From Branchiostoma floridae (Eukaryota; Chordata; Leptocardii; Amphioxiformes; Branchiostomatidae): 64,000 bases of DNA. The stretch is from positions 17,775,154 to 17,839,153 of the forward strand of contig NC_049980.1 of the NCBI RefSeq assembly GCF_000003815.2. The letters are read 5' to 3'. Position numbers and translations under genes: made by a program. Numbering within the stretch: the first letter of the stretch is position 1; each line of letters opens with the position of its first letter. This document shows, piece by piece, positions 1-11,900 of this stretch. Below the pieces are notes generated by a model. That model did no database searches, was not told the DNA's origin, and saw nothing but the letters and a program-made list of their open reading frames with translations.

Positions 1-1152
1 CAGTGACATTAACAAGAGATGCTTTATCTTATGTGCAGCTGCTATCACCAGGAATTTGCATCGGCCATCACGTTCACTATACACCTCTGCCATTCTCACC
101 ATGCACAGATGTGGGACCAAAAGTCTTGCATCTTGTACATCCCTTTTTTGCATACACAGTCACGTCTGAGCCAGCACGTCCACCTAACCTCAAGCTGATC
201 ACTTCTGGTCACAGTCAAGTTCCCCCACACCCTGGACTTTCTGATCAGATATCACATTTCCACATGTGCTGCTTCCAGGTGGTACTGTTTATTTATTAAG
301 ACACAGCAACCAATTAGACATCTTGTCCATGATTTAGAAGCACATCTAGTAGGATTTATAACCAGGATGCCATATACTATTACTACCCTAGTAATATGAT
401 ATTACATTGTACTTAGCTGACAAATACCTTTCAGTTTTAGGACCACCATTTCAACATTTCAATGCACATCACTTGCAAGGCACTTTAACTTCATTTAAAT
501 TTCAATTCATTTGAAGTGACCATTGACCCACATTCATGTATCATTGAAAATACTTTTTTAAGTCCCATTACAGAAGTAAAACATAAAACTTTAACAGTAA
601 AGACAGATTTTGGCGACATCTCAGGGGCTAGCCTAATAGTATAGAGTCTGTCCGTTTGAAAAGAATTCCCAAATTCCGCAGGCATGTCAGGAATTTTTCA
701 TGTGTACGTGTGTAGTTGCATCATCCCTTCAGAGGGAAATATAGAGGGAAATAACTCGGGAATGGGTTGATGGATCTTCATGATATTTTGAATGTAGATA
801 GCTTCAGAGTTGCCTTACATAATCAATTAAAATGCTAATCATGCAAATCAGGGGCTAATTTGCATATTACTATTAAGGATATATCCGATTGGCAAAAAAT
901 CCTGAAATTCCACAGCAATTAGTCCGCGCGTGTGCATATACATTTAGTGTAAAGCTGCCCATGTGGATTTGTTACCTTAGGCACCAGAACTTACCGGTAT
1001 TACATAATGGTAGTTAGTGGTATTATGTAACTGCATCTTCATGCATCGGTGCTAATATTGTGAGACAAACCATGATGTAAAGTATCCTTATTGTATCAAT
1101 ACAAATGTCAAGTATACAGTTTAATGAAATTTTGAGATTGAAAGCAAACCTC

Positions 1153-1721
1153 TAGCCTCCATAGCAGGCTCTCTGGGGCCTTTTTTGGGCTCATAATACA
1201 CTTTTGCTGGCCATTTCTATTTGTACTTCAGGGCTCGAAATACTGGGTGCATGTGCACCCAAAATTGGATCTGTGCACCCAATTATTTTCTGTGGGTGCA
1301 CAGGGTGCACCCAAATATTTTCTTACGTCTATGTATGTAAAGATATCAAAGTATACTAGTATACATCATATTCTTGACATCTAAGTGTTAGAAAGGTAAT
1401 AGAAATGTCTGTCATAGTACTTGTAACTAAGTAACTTGTAACTAAGTTTTATTATTAGGTTATTAGTTAAATTTAACTTAAGTGGTGCACCAAAAAATTT
1501 TTTGGTGCACCCAAATTTTTAAGCTGGGTGCACCAGTGCACCTAATCCCCAAAATGAATTTCGGGCCCTGTACTCGGTCGCTGATTGCTGGCCTTTTCTG
1601 ATTTAACTGGCCGGTAATTAGAAAAGGCCAGCAAATAGAAAATAAGAAATGGCCAGCAAAAGTGTATTATGTGTGTAATATGAGCCCAAAAAAGTCCCCA
1701 GAGAGCCTGCTTTGGAGGCTA
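1153..1721. mobile_element. Mutator-like non-autonomous DNA transposon with long TIRs
   Basis: Long terminal inverted repeats of roughly 80-90 bp begin TAGCCTCC and end GGAGGCTA. They share the inner words CAGGCTCTCTGGGG, TGGGCTCAT and TTTTGCTGGCCATTTCT in inverted order. The element is flanked by a perfect 9-bp direct repeat GCAAACCTC (1144-1152 and 1722-1730). A 9-bp duplication with long TIRs is the hallmark of the Mutator (MULE) superfamily. No transposase frame is present, so it is non-autonomous. The interior carries a second palindromic unit (1229-1570). Confidence 0.8.
1229..1570. mobile_element. Nested hAT-like MITE inside the MULE
   Basis: The unit starts CAGGGCTCGAAAT and ends ATTTCGGGCCCTG, imperfect 13-bp inverted termini (12/13). 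The interior repeats GGGTGCAC/GTGCACCC in both orientations. The CAGGG terminus is typical of hAT elements. No clean 8-bp target duplication is visible at the edges (TTGTACTT versus TACTCGGT), so separate insertion is likely but not proven. Confidence 0.5.
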
Positions 1722-4700
1722 GCAAACCTCCAGGAATACTTCAATTTGGATTTAAGTTCCCTTTCTCAATGGTGCATGGCAATCAGAGGGTGAAAGGGAT
1801 GCATGTTTTTCCAACATGTCAAATATCTGTCAACTGTTCCCATAGTGCAGTCTTGTCAACCACAAGGAAGACTTGCATTTCATATTTCTTCATTGTTTCA
1901 CTGCATGTACATCCACTGTAATGTGGTGATGTTCTGTTTGAATCTGCTGCCATGTGTAACAGATGATCAAGTTGATCTTGGTATCAAATCTTCACATTGG
2001 AATGAAGGGAATGAGAATCTATTGAACAAGACTTAGATTTACCTTACTGGATCTAAATGGAATGCAACTGTTTAAAGAAAGATTTGAGCCTGTCACAATA
2101 ACCTAATTAAAGGTCATTATAAGGGGCCATGTTTGCACATGCATCTGTACATAGGCTCCAGCACCCAGCATAACTACTGTGCTAGGGTGTCGTAAGAAAC
2201 AAACAGGACATTTGTTTGTGTTACTTATGTGTGTCACATGCCATAGAAACGCGACAAGGAGATGACTCTAATTGTTGTGGCTGCCTAACTGAAGATAGAT
2301 ATTGATAGAATCCAAGAAATTGATGGCTTACCCAGCCTGCATTATTGCTTACACATAACATGTATACAAGAACACACAGTTTTATATCACCAGGATTTTA
2401 TAAATTATATCACAATGTTGTACTGTGTCCATATACATAATTCTTTACTAGTAATTCTACTGTTACTGCATGGAATATGTCCACACTTGGCCCTTCCATC
2501 CACACGAGATGATGGATACGTTATTCATGGACTGATCCTTTAGAGGCACTCAAGTTGAATGATTCCATCAAATTGTTGCAGAAATGGTGTGTGAAGTATG
2601 ACCTGGGGGCATGGGGAGCCTGCCTGTGATTTGATGGCAGAGGAACACTTCAGGTTGATGTATTTCTGTATTAAGGCTGTCAAGGCAGGGAAGAAAACTG
2701 TGGAAGCTTTTAATACTTAGATATTAAGGGCAGCATACTCCATATCAAATGATGCATATCTATCCCAGACAACATGATTTAGTTTGACATAACGTCCACC
2801 ATCTGAAGAATCATGTCTTTCCAGATGGAGAAATGATAAAGACCTTTTGAAATGATTGCTTGGTATATTTTTGTTTGCTGTTTGCTACAGGCATACTTAA
2901 TGGTAACATGCAAAATGTACATGATGTCACTCTTTCGCAGTGTCCTAATTGGCATCTTGTGAATGCACTTACTGAAGAACAATGCACGTCATTACATGAC
3001 CCAAGCCACATACCAACTGGGATTTTAAAATCAATGCAAACTTCGTTTGAGGCTGAATGTGGCTCAGGCCAGATTCATTTTCCCAACTTGAAAAACTAAA
3101 TCATTGAAGTACTCAAATTATGGAACAAATTGGATTTGACATGATGACTGATTTGATTTGATCAGGGTCTAACTTCTACCATGGAATGATAGATACCCCA
3201 TAAGCAAGTGACAAGGATTCAAGGAAAGTGCATGAGGATATGAAATTTCTAAATTGACAACCAATGATCAATCCCCCTCCCCCTTTCAGGGTGAACACCT
3301 CACTGTGACCCACAGTGTCCTTTAAAAATGGGCACGTTGTACAGTTTGGAGATTATTATGTGATTTTAACTTGTTGGTTCACAGATTAAAAAAAAAAGAC
3401 CAGGTGTATGCCTTGGTGCATTCAGGATTATGGAGTGAACATGGTCATATTCAAGTTTTCCTCCCTGCCTGTTGTATTTATGATGTCCGCTTGCTCTAGT
3501 TTCTTTTTAAAAATCGTGAACCAACAAATTAAATTGTTGTGGCCCTAGCATTAGTTATGTTATTGAGTATTATGATAACTTGTTCTTAACAAAAATATAA
3601 AATACATCAGACTGCCCCTAAATATTCTTTGTATCACTACAGTGTTTTTTGGGGGGATTTACAGCTGTCAATGGATAAATTGATAAATTGCTTACAATGA
3701 TGAATCAATCTTGATAAGAATGCTTGTATTTTATTTAGCTGTTCTTTGCACCTATCAGACACATTAGTTCATGTACATGTATGTAGGTGTTTCTTTCTTC
3801 TTGCACTTATAATAATATATTATAAGTAAAAATACCGTATATATATATATATTTTTTTTTTTAATACAGATTTTTGTATAGATAAGCCTATGTACATTAA
3901 CCATCCATTACTTACAACTGCCTTGGACTGAAATTCTCAATGATTGATCAATAGTAACTGCCTTATAATTTTACCATTGCCCACTGTATGCTCAACTATA
4001 TCAAAGCAGGTGCCATATTGTCTCCCAAAGGCTATTCCCAACAATAGCAATACTTCAATAGGTCCAATTTTGATTATGAAAAAAAAACATTTTACTCAGT
4101 GGATTAAGCCCTTCTTGATGCCGTGACTTTACCTGCCCATTAGGTAATTTTTGGTTTGATCATGCTACATTACACCTAAAAGACAGATTTCATTGCGACC
4201 AACAAGTATATGGATATAAACATCAGACATCGAACAATCATATGATGCGAGTGATGTGCCTCATGTTTTGGCCCACTTCACATGAGGAAATTTTTTACTT
4301 AAATCAATGAAAATGACAGTTTTGCGTCAGCTTTCAGTTCACACACGTGAACCAGGAACTCCTGAATTGACATAAGACGGACAATAAAAACAGCTATCGC
4401 CTGGCGCGCAGGGCAGATTCACATGAAGCAAAAAAAAGACATACATTATACGACTTCATTGTATGCCATTGTGGTAGGACCAGATGTGTGAATTGGGTCT
4501 TGTCTTGCATGTCCTTCCAGCTACAGGAGTGTAATGTCTGTTAACTAGTTCAGGGACCATGCTGCTGATAGGGACACCAATCCCACAAGGATATATAATA
4601 CTGTCCAAGACTTAAATGCTGGAGAACTCAACCTTGCCTCCCCCTATGGTTTCCTTGAAGTTGAACCTTACCAGATGCAGATGTTTTTGTTGGGGTTTGC

Positions 4701-4932
4701 TATAATTGGAAGGAACCACTAAATGCATAGAACAGGGTGGTCAGGATGTATATGCTACAGTGTGTACGTGATGTGCATCGCTTGCTTCATTACTTGGAGG
4801 TGTCATCAAGCAACTCAAGGGTCATATAGGTCAAGGCTTTGCCCAGCCTGTTGTCTTCAAACTGGTCTCAGACTACCATTTACCCCGCAGTTGGTTGGAA
4901 GCATGATTCTGTGTGTTTGTCCAACACTCAAA

Positions 4933-5004
4933 ATGCCCGAGATTCCTTCTGAAAAGGTCCAATTTACTGATGGTGTTGTCAGAGATTCAACTATTCAACC
5001 AGAG
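4933..5004 (+). CDS. PDE7: Candidate alternative first exon of PDE7 (a)
   Basis: An ATG opens 24 codons (MPEIPSEKVQF...STIQPE) ending at a good donor, GAG|GTAAGA. The exon ends in phase 0, exactly the phase needed by the first certain PDE7 exon at 8032. PDE7 genes of vertebrates use alternative 5' exons, so a short divergent N-terminal exon is expected about here. The peptide has no motif that I recognise, and the frame is open upstream of the ATG back to a possible acceptor at 4889-4890, so this may instead be an internal exon. Confidence 0.35.
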
Positions 5005-7246
5005 GTAAGAAAATATGCCAGTATTCAATTGATAACAGATTCTGCTTCCTTGATATTACCAGGGCTCCATTACAGTCCACATGGTCCCTACTAGTACTAT
5101 GACACATGTGTACAAAATGTTGTTCAGTTTCAGTCAGCTTGTATGAAATTTTATAGAAATTGCCTGCAATAAATTGTTACTTGAACATTGGCTTTACTAC
5201 AGTGTTAAATCTTGGTTTCGCGAGAGGTGTTAGAAATACCCTTTTTACACCAGGTAGCCCATTACACTAATTGCAGTACACTTTTGTTGGGGATTATATA
5301 GAATTACATTGCCTGTTTATACAAAATGTATCTTCAAAGCTTACTTCTTTGTTAAATTGGTTGCTGATACTAATGCAGATAGATGTTGTGCATAATGGCT
5401 CATGTGTGGATGGTTTAGAGATTACTGTTTATAGCTGCTTCTAAGGACTTGTGCAGTTTTAGTCAAAGTGACATGTAAAATACTTACATGTCATAATTTT
5501 CTTCAATTCCATGGAATGAGGCATGATAGGTTGTTTGATATATGATATGAACATTGGCTGCCTGGTGTCTGAAGTATTTGGCATGTTAGGGCTTACAGTA
5601 AACTAATTTAAAAAAATGTGGCTGCGGCTTTGTTTGAGTTTGAAGACAAAAATTATTTAACCAGATGTACTATTGAGTATAAGGTAAAGTTTATATTGAT
5701 ATTCATTAGTGTTTGTACTTTTTAGTGTGAATTGTACAACGTTTGATAAAAGTTAATGGAAGAATTGGTGAGCTTGTAAATAGGCTACAACGTCACTGAC
5801 CGGTTAATGTGACTGTGGGGGTTGGGTTGTAGGGACAGCATGGCTGCTGATGACGTATGGCACATGTGGGCAGCTCAGGTATTTTCCCTGCAGCAAGGGG
5901 AGGGGTCCCAAGTGAACATGGAAGGTCTTGTCTGTTGATTCTAAAGCTCTCAAACTATTTGGATATTTTCCATGTTATGAAAAGAAAGGCAGTTGGACAC
6001 AAGAGGTTACTAAGTGTTACATGTAGGCTGACTTGCACCTCATTATTTCTCACCATAGCTGCTCCAGTATTGAAGGTTACTTGTGGTCATTGACAGTATG
6101 CCTGTTGTGACCGACAATGAAGGTCAGAAGGCCATGGACGTCCTATGACCTTGTACTTTCACCTTGTCTGCAGGGTTGTATGTGTCCCATGAACTACATT
6201 TTACAAACTTACATTTGTACGTGTTGGCAAACTTTAAACTTGAACTTAACTTTGTCAAATATCATGGCTACAACCAAATAACAGGACATGCAAGATATCA
6301 GATATTCAAGTAACTGGATAAGTTTGTAAATGGACATTTTGACCATTTACAAATCTATCCACATTCCACACAGTTGTTTGAGTAAGTTACTGTGAAGTGA
6401 ATCTTTGTGTTAAAGTTACTATCTGGATACTATTTACAGGATACTTTCTGATTTTGATGTTTTATCACCTGAGGGAAGGACAAAGTAAGCTTTTCCTATA
6501 AAACCCTTTTCCCATTTATGATGGAGATGTTTGTCTCTGGGATGTACCCACAGGTGTGCATTAAGAGCATAAACTTCAATACCACCACTTAGGTAAAAAA
6601 AATACGCTTGTAAGTTGTAGTTGGCAGCCAAGATTTACGGAATTACGTCAAAGTCCTTCCTGAAATATGATCAGACTGCGGGTATGATGTTTTTTCCGCA
6701 GAACAGTCAAGGTGTCTCAGCTGTCACTCAAGCACTACTGAGACCAACTGTACAGGATGTGACTTTTTTGTGAGAGTATGGAAATTAGCTTGTTAGGATG
6801 GACAAAAAATTCACCCATCCATCCGAAAAATTTGAACTTTATGACATGCAAATATTTAAAATTCACGAAGACCTATATTTTTGTAACTTTGAAATAACGG
6901 ATTTTGAAACAAAAAGTAACATGGGCATCCAAACTACATTTGTATGTGTTGAACGGAAGAAAAACAGAGCATGTAACTAGATTACATACTTCTTGTTATC
7001 TCAAGGATCTTATCCATTGTATCCTCTGAAAGTTTGATACATCATTTACCATGTTGATGCAGTTAATCACAAAAGATAAGTAATTGAATCCCCCATTTGT
7101 ATGTTTGAAATATTATCATGAGATGTGCACTGTTTTTGTGTGCAAACGTTTCTGTCCCTGTTACAACACACAATAATATAGTAACATTGGATAACAGGAT
7201 ATGAAGATTGTACTTTAAGGAAATCAATGTAAAATATGTGTGGTAC
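5005..7246. other. Probable PDE7 5' intron, largely featureless
   Basis: Apart from the candidate exon at 5840-5878, I see no coding or structured element. AT-rich unique-looking sequence; short open frames show no domain resemblance. Confidence 0.45.
5840..5878 (+). CDS. PDE7: Candidate alternative first exon of PDE7 (b)
   Basis: ATG in a strong translation context (A at -3, G at +4) opens 13 codons, MAADDVWHMWAAQ, closed by the donor CAG|GTATTT. It also ends in phase 0 and so can join the exon at 8032. With the exon at 4933 it would give two alternative PDE7 N-termini. The exon is too short to be identified by similarity; the call rests only on start context, donor and phase. Confidence 0.3.
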
Positions 7247-7728
7247 TAGAGGTGGGTACCAGTACAGAAAATTCAGGTACAGGTACAGTCCAGGTCCAGA
7301 GGATCAGGTCCAGGTACGGACCTGATCCTGGACCTACTGTAGTTATCTGTGAAAATTTGTAAATGGGCAATATTTTAAACAATGGGCCATTTCACCCCAA
7401 AGTATCCTGTTTGGTGGAGTATCCATCTACAGTATCAGACGTTCAATGGTGTTTTAAATCCTGTCTGAGTCATGTAAATAACACTAACTGCCTCTGTTTT
7501 AGACCAAGTTTGACTGTAGAAGCTTGGTAAAAATAAATGTCAACTCTCCTCTACTTGATCGGGATCGGTAAAGCCACAAAACACATAAATGCCTGCCGGT
7601 ATAATCTGTTCATTTTCAAATCGGTCCAACATCCGGTTCACTGATTTTTTTCAGGTCAGGTTTTTCTGGACCGGTCCAACAAGAAAAAACTATTTTGTAC
7701 CGATACACCATAGCGGTACCCACCCCTA
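7247..7728. mobile_element. hAT-type MITE upstream of PDE7 exon 8032
   Basis: Termini TAGAGGTGGGTACC and GGTACCCACCCCTA form a 14-bp inverted repeat with one mismatch. Both ends abut a perfect 8-bp direct repeat TGTGGTAC (7239-7246 and 7729-7736), the duplication length made by hAT transposases. The interior is a run of GGTAC/GTCCAG words in both orientations and has no transposase frame. Length 482 bp. Confidence 0.85.
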
Positions 7729-8031
7729 TGTGGTACATTATCTCTTTTCTCTCTGTCACACAAAAGTCATTATTGTCCTGCATACTTTTCATATGAGTTT
7801 TTGTACCATTATGTGACAAATTGCCATAGTAACTGTTGGTTTAATTGTCAGCACAAAGACTGATGACTACCTGAATGTGAAGTACCCATAGATGTCCTAT
7901 TCAATGTCTGGTTGACATCTCATACAACTTACACACTTTGATGTATGTACACTAGCTGCCATCTTTGTAGCTAATTGAAGCTAGCACATTAACAAGAGAT
8001 TTAATCATGCTGTGTTTCTTTGTTACTGCAG

Positions 8032-8964
8032 AGGCGTGGAGGAATCTCTTTTGACAGGACTGACAAGAATGCCCTGTACATACGGATGCTAGGTAGGGCT
8101 GTGTCTTATCCTCACATTGGGATCAGATGAGGACATTGCAGTGTAAATTGAAACTGGTGCAGGATATAGATCTTCATCTTACTATGGTCCACCCATGCAC
8201 ATATCATATACAGATCTGGCTGTAGTTAGAATTTTGTGTGTACAGCTTTTTTCTGTTAAATCAATTGTAAAAAATGATCTCATCTTAAGTGTAAAATACA
8301 AGCCATTATTGTAATGTTTATTGTTTTTATTTGAAGGTGATGTGCGAACACGCAGCAAGCCTGATCTTGGCAGAGAAAGACGGAGGAGCTCTTTTCCTGA
8401 CATAGATTACAAAACCTTTGAAGGTAATTAAATTCCAAACTCTTGATATTCACATACATGTACATGTACTTGTATTGGAAAGGTTTCTTGAATGGAACAG
8501 TTGTTATCATTGTCCTTGATGAGATTTTTGTATTGGAGAATAAAGCCAGTTTGTTGTCATTACCTTTTCATACAATTGTATGTCATTGCTGAAACATGAT
8601 TTTCAGTGTGAGCCTCAAAAGTCCCAGGAAAAGTACTGATATTACATCTACATGTAGTAGTTCGAAGTTCAAATCCTGTCCTACTGGAATTTTTTAATCA
8701 AACACGGATACTTTGGAGGACATATGTTGACCTATTACATGTTGCATTGCACACAGAATGTGATGACTCCCCTCGCAGCAACCTCAGGTCTTACACACAC
8801 CGATGGAAGCGCAGGAGAAGGTGGCTGAACCTCTCCCTGCAGACAGTTTCTCTTCTAGATGAGGCTTACTCAGGGCAAGCAAGGGTACGTCTGCTCATTG
8901 TTGTGAAAATGTTTTACCAAAGACTCGTAAAGAAGGATCATCACGATCAGTATGGAATGAGTAA

Positions 8965-8996
<32 letters not shown>

Positions 8997-11900
8997 GTGT
9001 GCGTGTGTGTGAGTGTGGGTTTCCTCAGAATAAAGGTTAGTCTAGTCCAGTTTCATCCCAGATGCTGTTGCCGATGAAAGAAACTGTCAATCTACAAATG
9101 TATGTGAAGATACTGTGCTGGGCACACATTTCTGACTCCCTTGTATGAGTGGATATCATTTGATCAAATATTATACAATTTGGGCATATTACTGCTGACA
9201 TTTTAGAATCACTTCCAGTCAGAGGTATGTGGGCTTATTGTCATTAATTGTTAAAATTTCTACAGTTTGTTACACAATTATGTCACGATGAACCGTTGCA
9301 AAATTATGAAGTGATATTACAAGGGGCTAAATGTAGACAGATTGTACAGACACACAGAGCATTATTTGATTCCACTTGATGTGAGGCCATTTGGCAGCGA
9401 TGTAGGGTGTGAATAGCAGCATAGTCCTTCACGTTTTTTTTCACCATTAACAAAAGACTTGTAGGATCTGAACAAAGTACATCTTATTTGTAGCTTGGCC
9501 AGTGGTTATTTTGCCTTAGATTGACCACTAGTCTTAGTACATTAGACCTTTATGAATATAAAGTGTGATATTGCATTTCTAAGGGGTGTTTGCTTGCCAT
9601 GATGATAAAACTAAGAGAACAAAATGGACAAAACTAATCAAATAAGATTCCCGAAGGCCAGCAACCGAGGAAGATAGATGTTCATGTTTATGAGAAACAC
9701 CATGTACATGTAGTGTGTGGATATCCTTGTGTTTTGACAGACGTGTGTTGATGGGTCCACCAGTCTGTGGGAAATGTGACTTGATATGTAAATGAGGTGA
9801 AACAGCTCTGCTCTCCCACATCGTTGCGTTGAGCACCCAACAATAACACAAAGCAGCTACAGCTATGAGCTGATTCCGTGTCAGTCCAAAATTTGATGAA
9901 ATTCGAATCACAACCTTCTGTCCTTCTTTATAATTCATTCACACAATCACCATTGTCATCACTTTAGTTTACTGAAAGTGAATGTTACATTATACATTGA
10001 TCCAGTCATAAAATATCTGTTCATATGTGTTATGTCTGTAATATAACTGACTGATAGCAGTTACATGCAGTCCTCTGATGCTTATACATGTACATTGTAC
10101 AGTTTTCCCTGTGGGACCAACCATGGTTAAGTAGTTCTTGGATGCTTCATCTCCGTCACCTGTGTTAAAAAGTTACTTTTCAAAGTAGGGAAAAACAGAA
10201 AATGAGACATTATTCCCACAGTCCACCATTACATGGTTGTGACACAGACTTGTGGTCAATATTTCATTCACTAGATCCTTGTCCGGTGAAAAAGAAGAGG
10301 TGGTGTTTTAATATGATGGTGGAGAACTCTTAACCGTCCTAAAACATCCTTAGTCTAGTCTACAAATCCCACCACCGGTCTTCTGTTACTGTAACATACA
10401 TCCTGTAATCGTGCATAGGCTCTCTCTCATGGGAGAGTGGTGGCCATGACATAGTTTTCTCCCATCACAGACATTTACAAAATGTAATGTACTTGTCTAC
10501 ATAGTGCGAGTGATCATTGACTTGTGTCTCATTTCACACAGTTGAACATTCCTACACATTATCACTATTTTACATATCCATGTGTGCTTTAAAAGCAAAG
10601 TTGGGGCGTAGAGAAAAACTTGTCCTTGCCCCACAATGTCATAGATGGTGTATAGACTGGATTTCTTCAAGGTGTCCTTTGATTTGTCTGCACCTAATGC
10701 AACCTTGGCCCAGTTCCATATCATTGGGTCAAGCCAGACATGACGTATAAACATGAACTAGCAAGTCTGCTGCTCCTCACTAGCATTCTTGAATGGCACT
10801 CATAGTTGCTGTACAGAAGGTGGCCACATCCTTACACAAGTATGGGAATGAAAACAGGAATAAGACTTCTGTATCATAACTGCCAACAGTTATGGGAAGG
10901 GTAGTAACTCAGAGCACACAGACTGGCCTACATCTGTATGACCAAACACTTCAACTGGAATGATTTTTTACAAGCAATTGAGCAATAGTATTTTTCCTGT
11001 GCACATGAATATAGGAGTGCAGGATCTTTTACATTTTGTACTTAACTTTTTTTTTCCATTTTGGTCTCTTTAAAAAGACTACCCTGTCCTACATTATTTA
11101 TCAATATTTATATATGCAAAATTATTATTTTAGCATCTGCTGACAACTGTAACTGACTGGGATTTCGACATCTTCATGCTGGATAAACTCACCAATGGTA
11201 AGTGGAGGAAGTACTAGTATATAGGCATGAAATGACTACAGCCAACTGACTAAATTGCACAACAATTGACAATTCATGTTCCTAATGTACACATTAGAAA
11301 TTGGATATTAAACCGGCTCCGACAATGACTTAAAGTGCCAGCGTTCATCTGCAGGACATGATTCAAATGCATAATCTTGGTGATGTCTATGCAAAGGCAT
11401 ACATCTGTTAACTGGATGACAAGAACTCTCTGTAATGGCAGATGTTGGCCCTTGTATTAAGAGCTTGACGCAATACCTTGCAACAATACATGTACATCAG
11501 CGATGTTGTTGATGCTGAGTTTTGGCCCTACCCAGAAGGACAACATATTTTTTCACTTTAGCTTCTCAGCCTGACACGCAAGTAGATAGCCTTGAGCAGT
11601 CTACCTTGCATGCACTGGTTCTTATTTACTGAATTGTGTGTTGTATACATGTAGAACCCTTAGAATGATAACTTTAAACATGCTGTATACTAGCCTGGTT
11701 TACCAAACCCCAGCCCGATCTCAAGTATCTATCCTGCACGATAAATACTTGAGATCGGGTTGGGTTGTTTGGTAACCAGGCTAACTGTATACTGTACATT
11801 GTAGCCTGGTGAAATTGCAGTCCTAACAGCCCACCTGATTAACTGGCTCTCCATTAGACTATTGCCATTTTAGCCAAACTAGTGGTTTGTTTTTAATTCA

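Larger units (their letters stand above)
1..4932. other. Non-coding flank left of PDE7
   Basis: No coding exon can be supported here. Open frames are short, lack domain resemblance and overlap in several frames. The stretch holds the transposon at 1153-1721 and a short AT run near 3838-3852. A segment around 700-890 (Oct-like ATGCAAAT boxes, TGGATnnnnATGATATTT phrase) may be a decayed relative of the dispersed repeat family at 34.8, 51.7 and 54.6 kb. It could be an upstream PDE7 intron or intergenic DNA; the sequence does not decide. Confidence 0.6.

Noticed and set aside
4549-4724. Open stretch of about 58 codons before the candidate PDE7 first exon
   Set aside because: No start, no donor in phase, no family resemblance.
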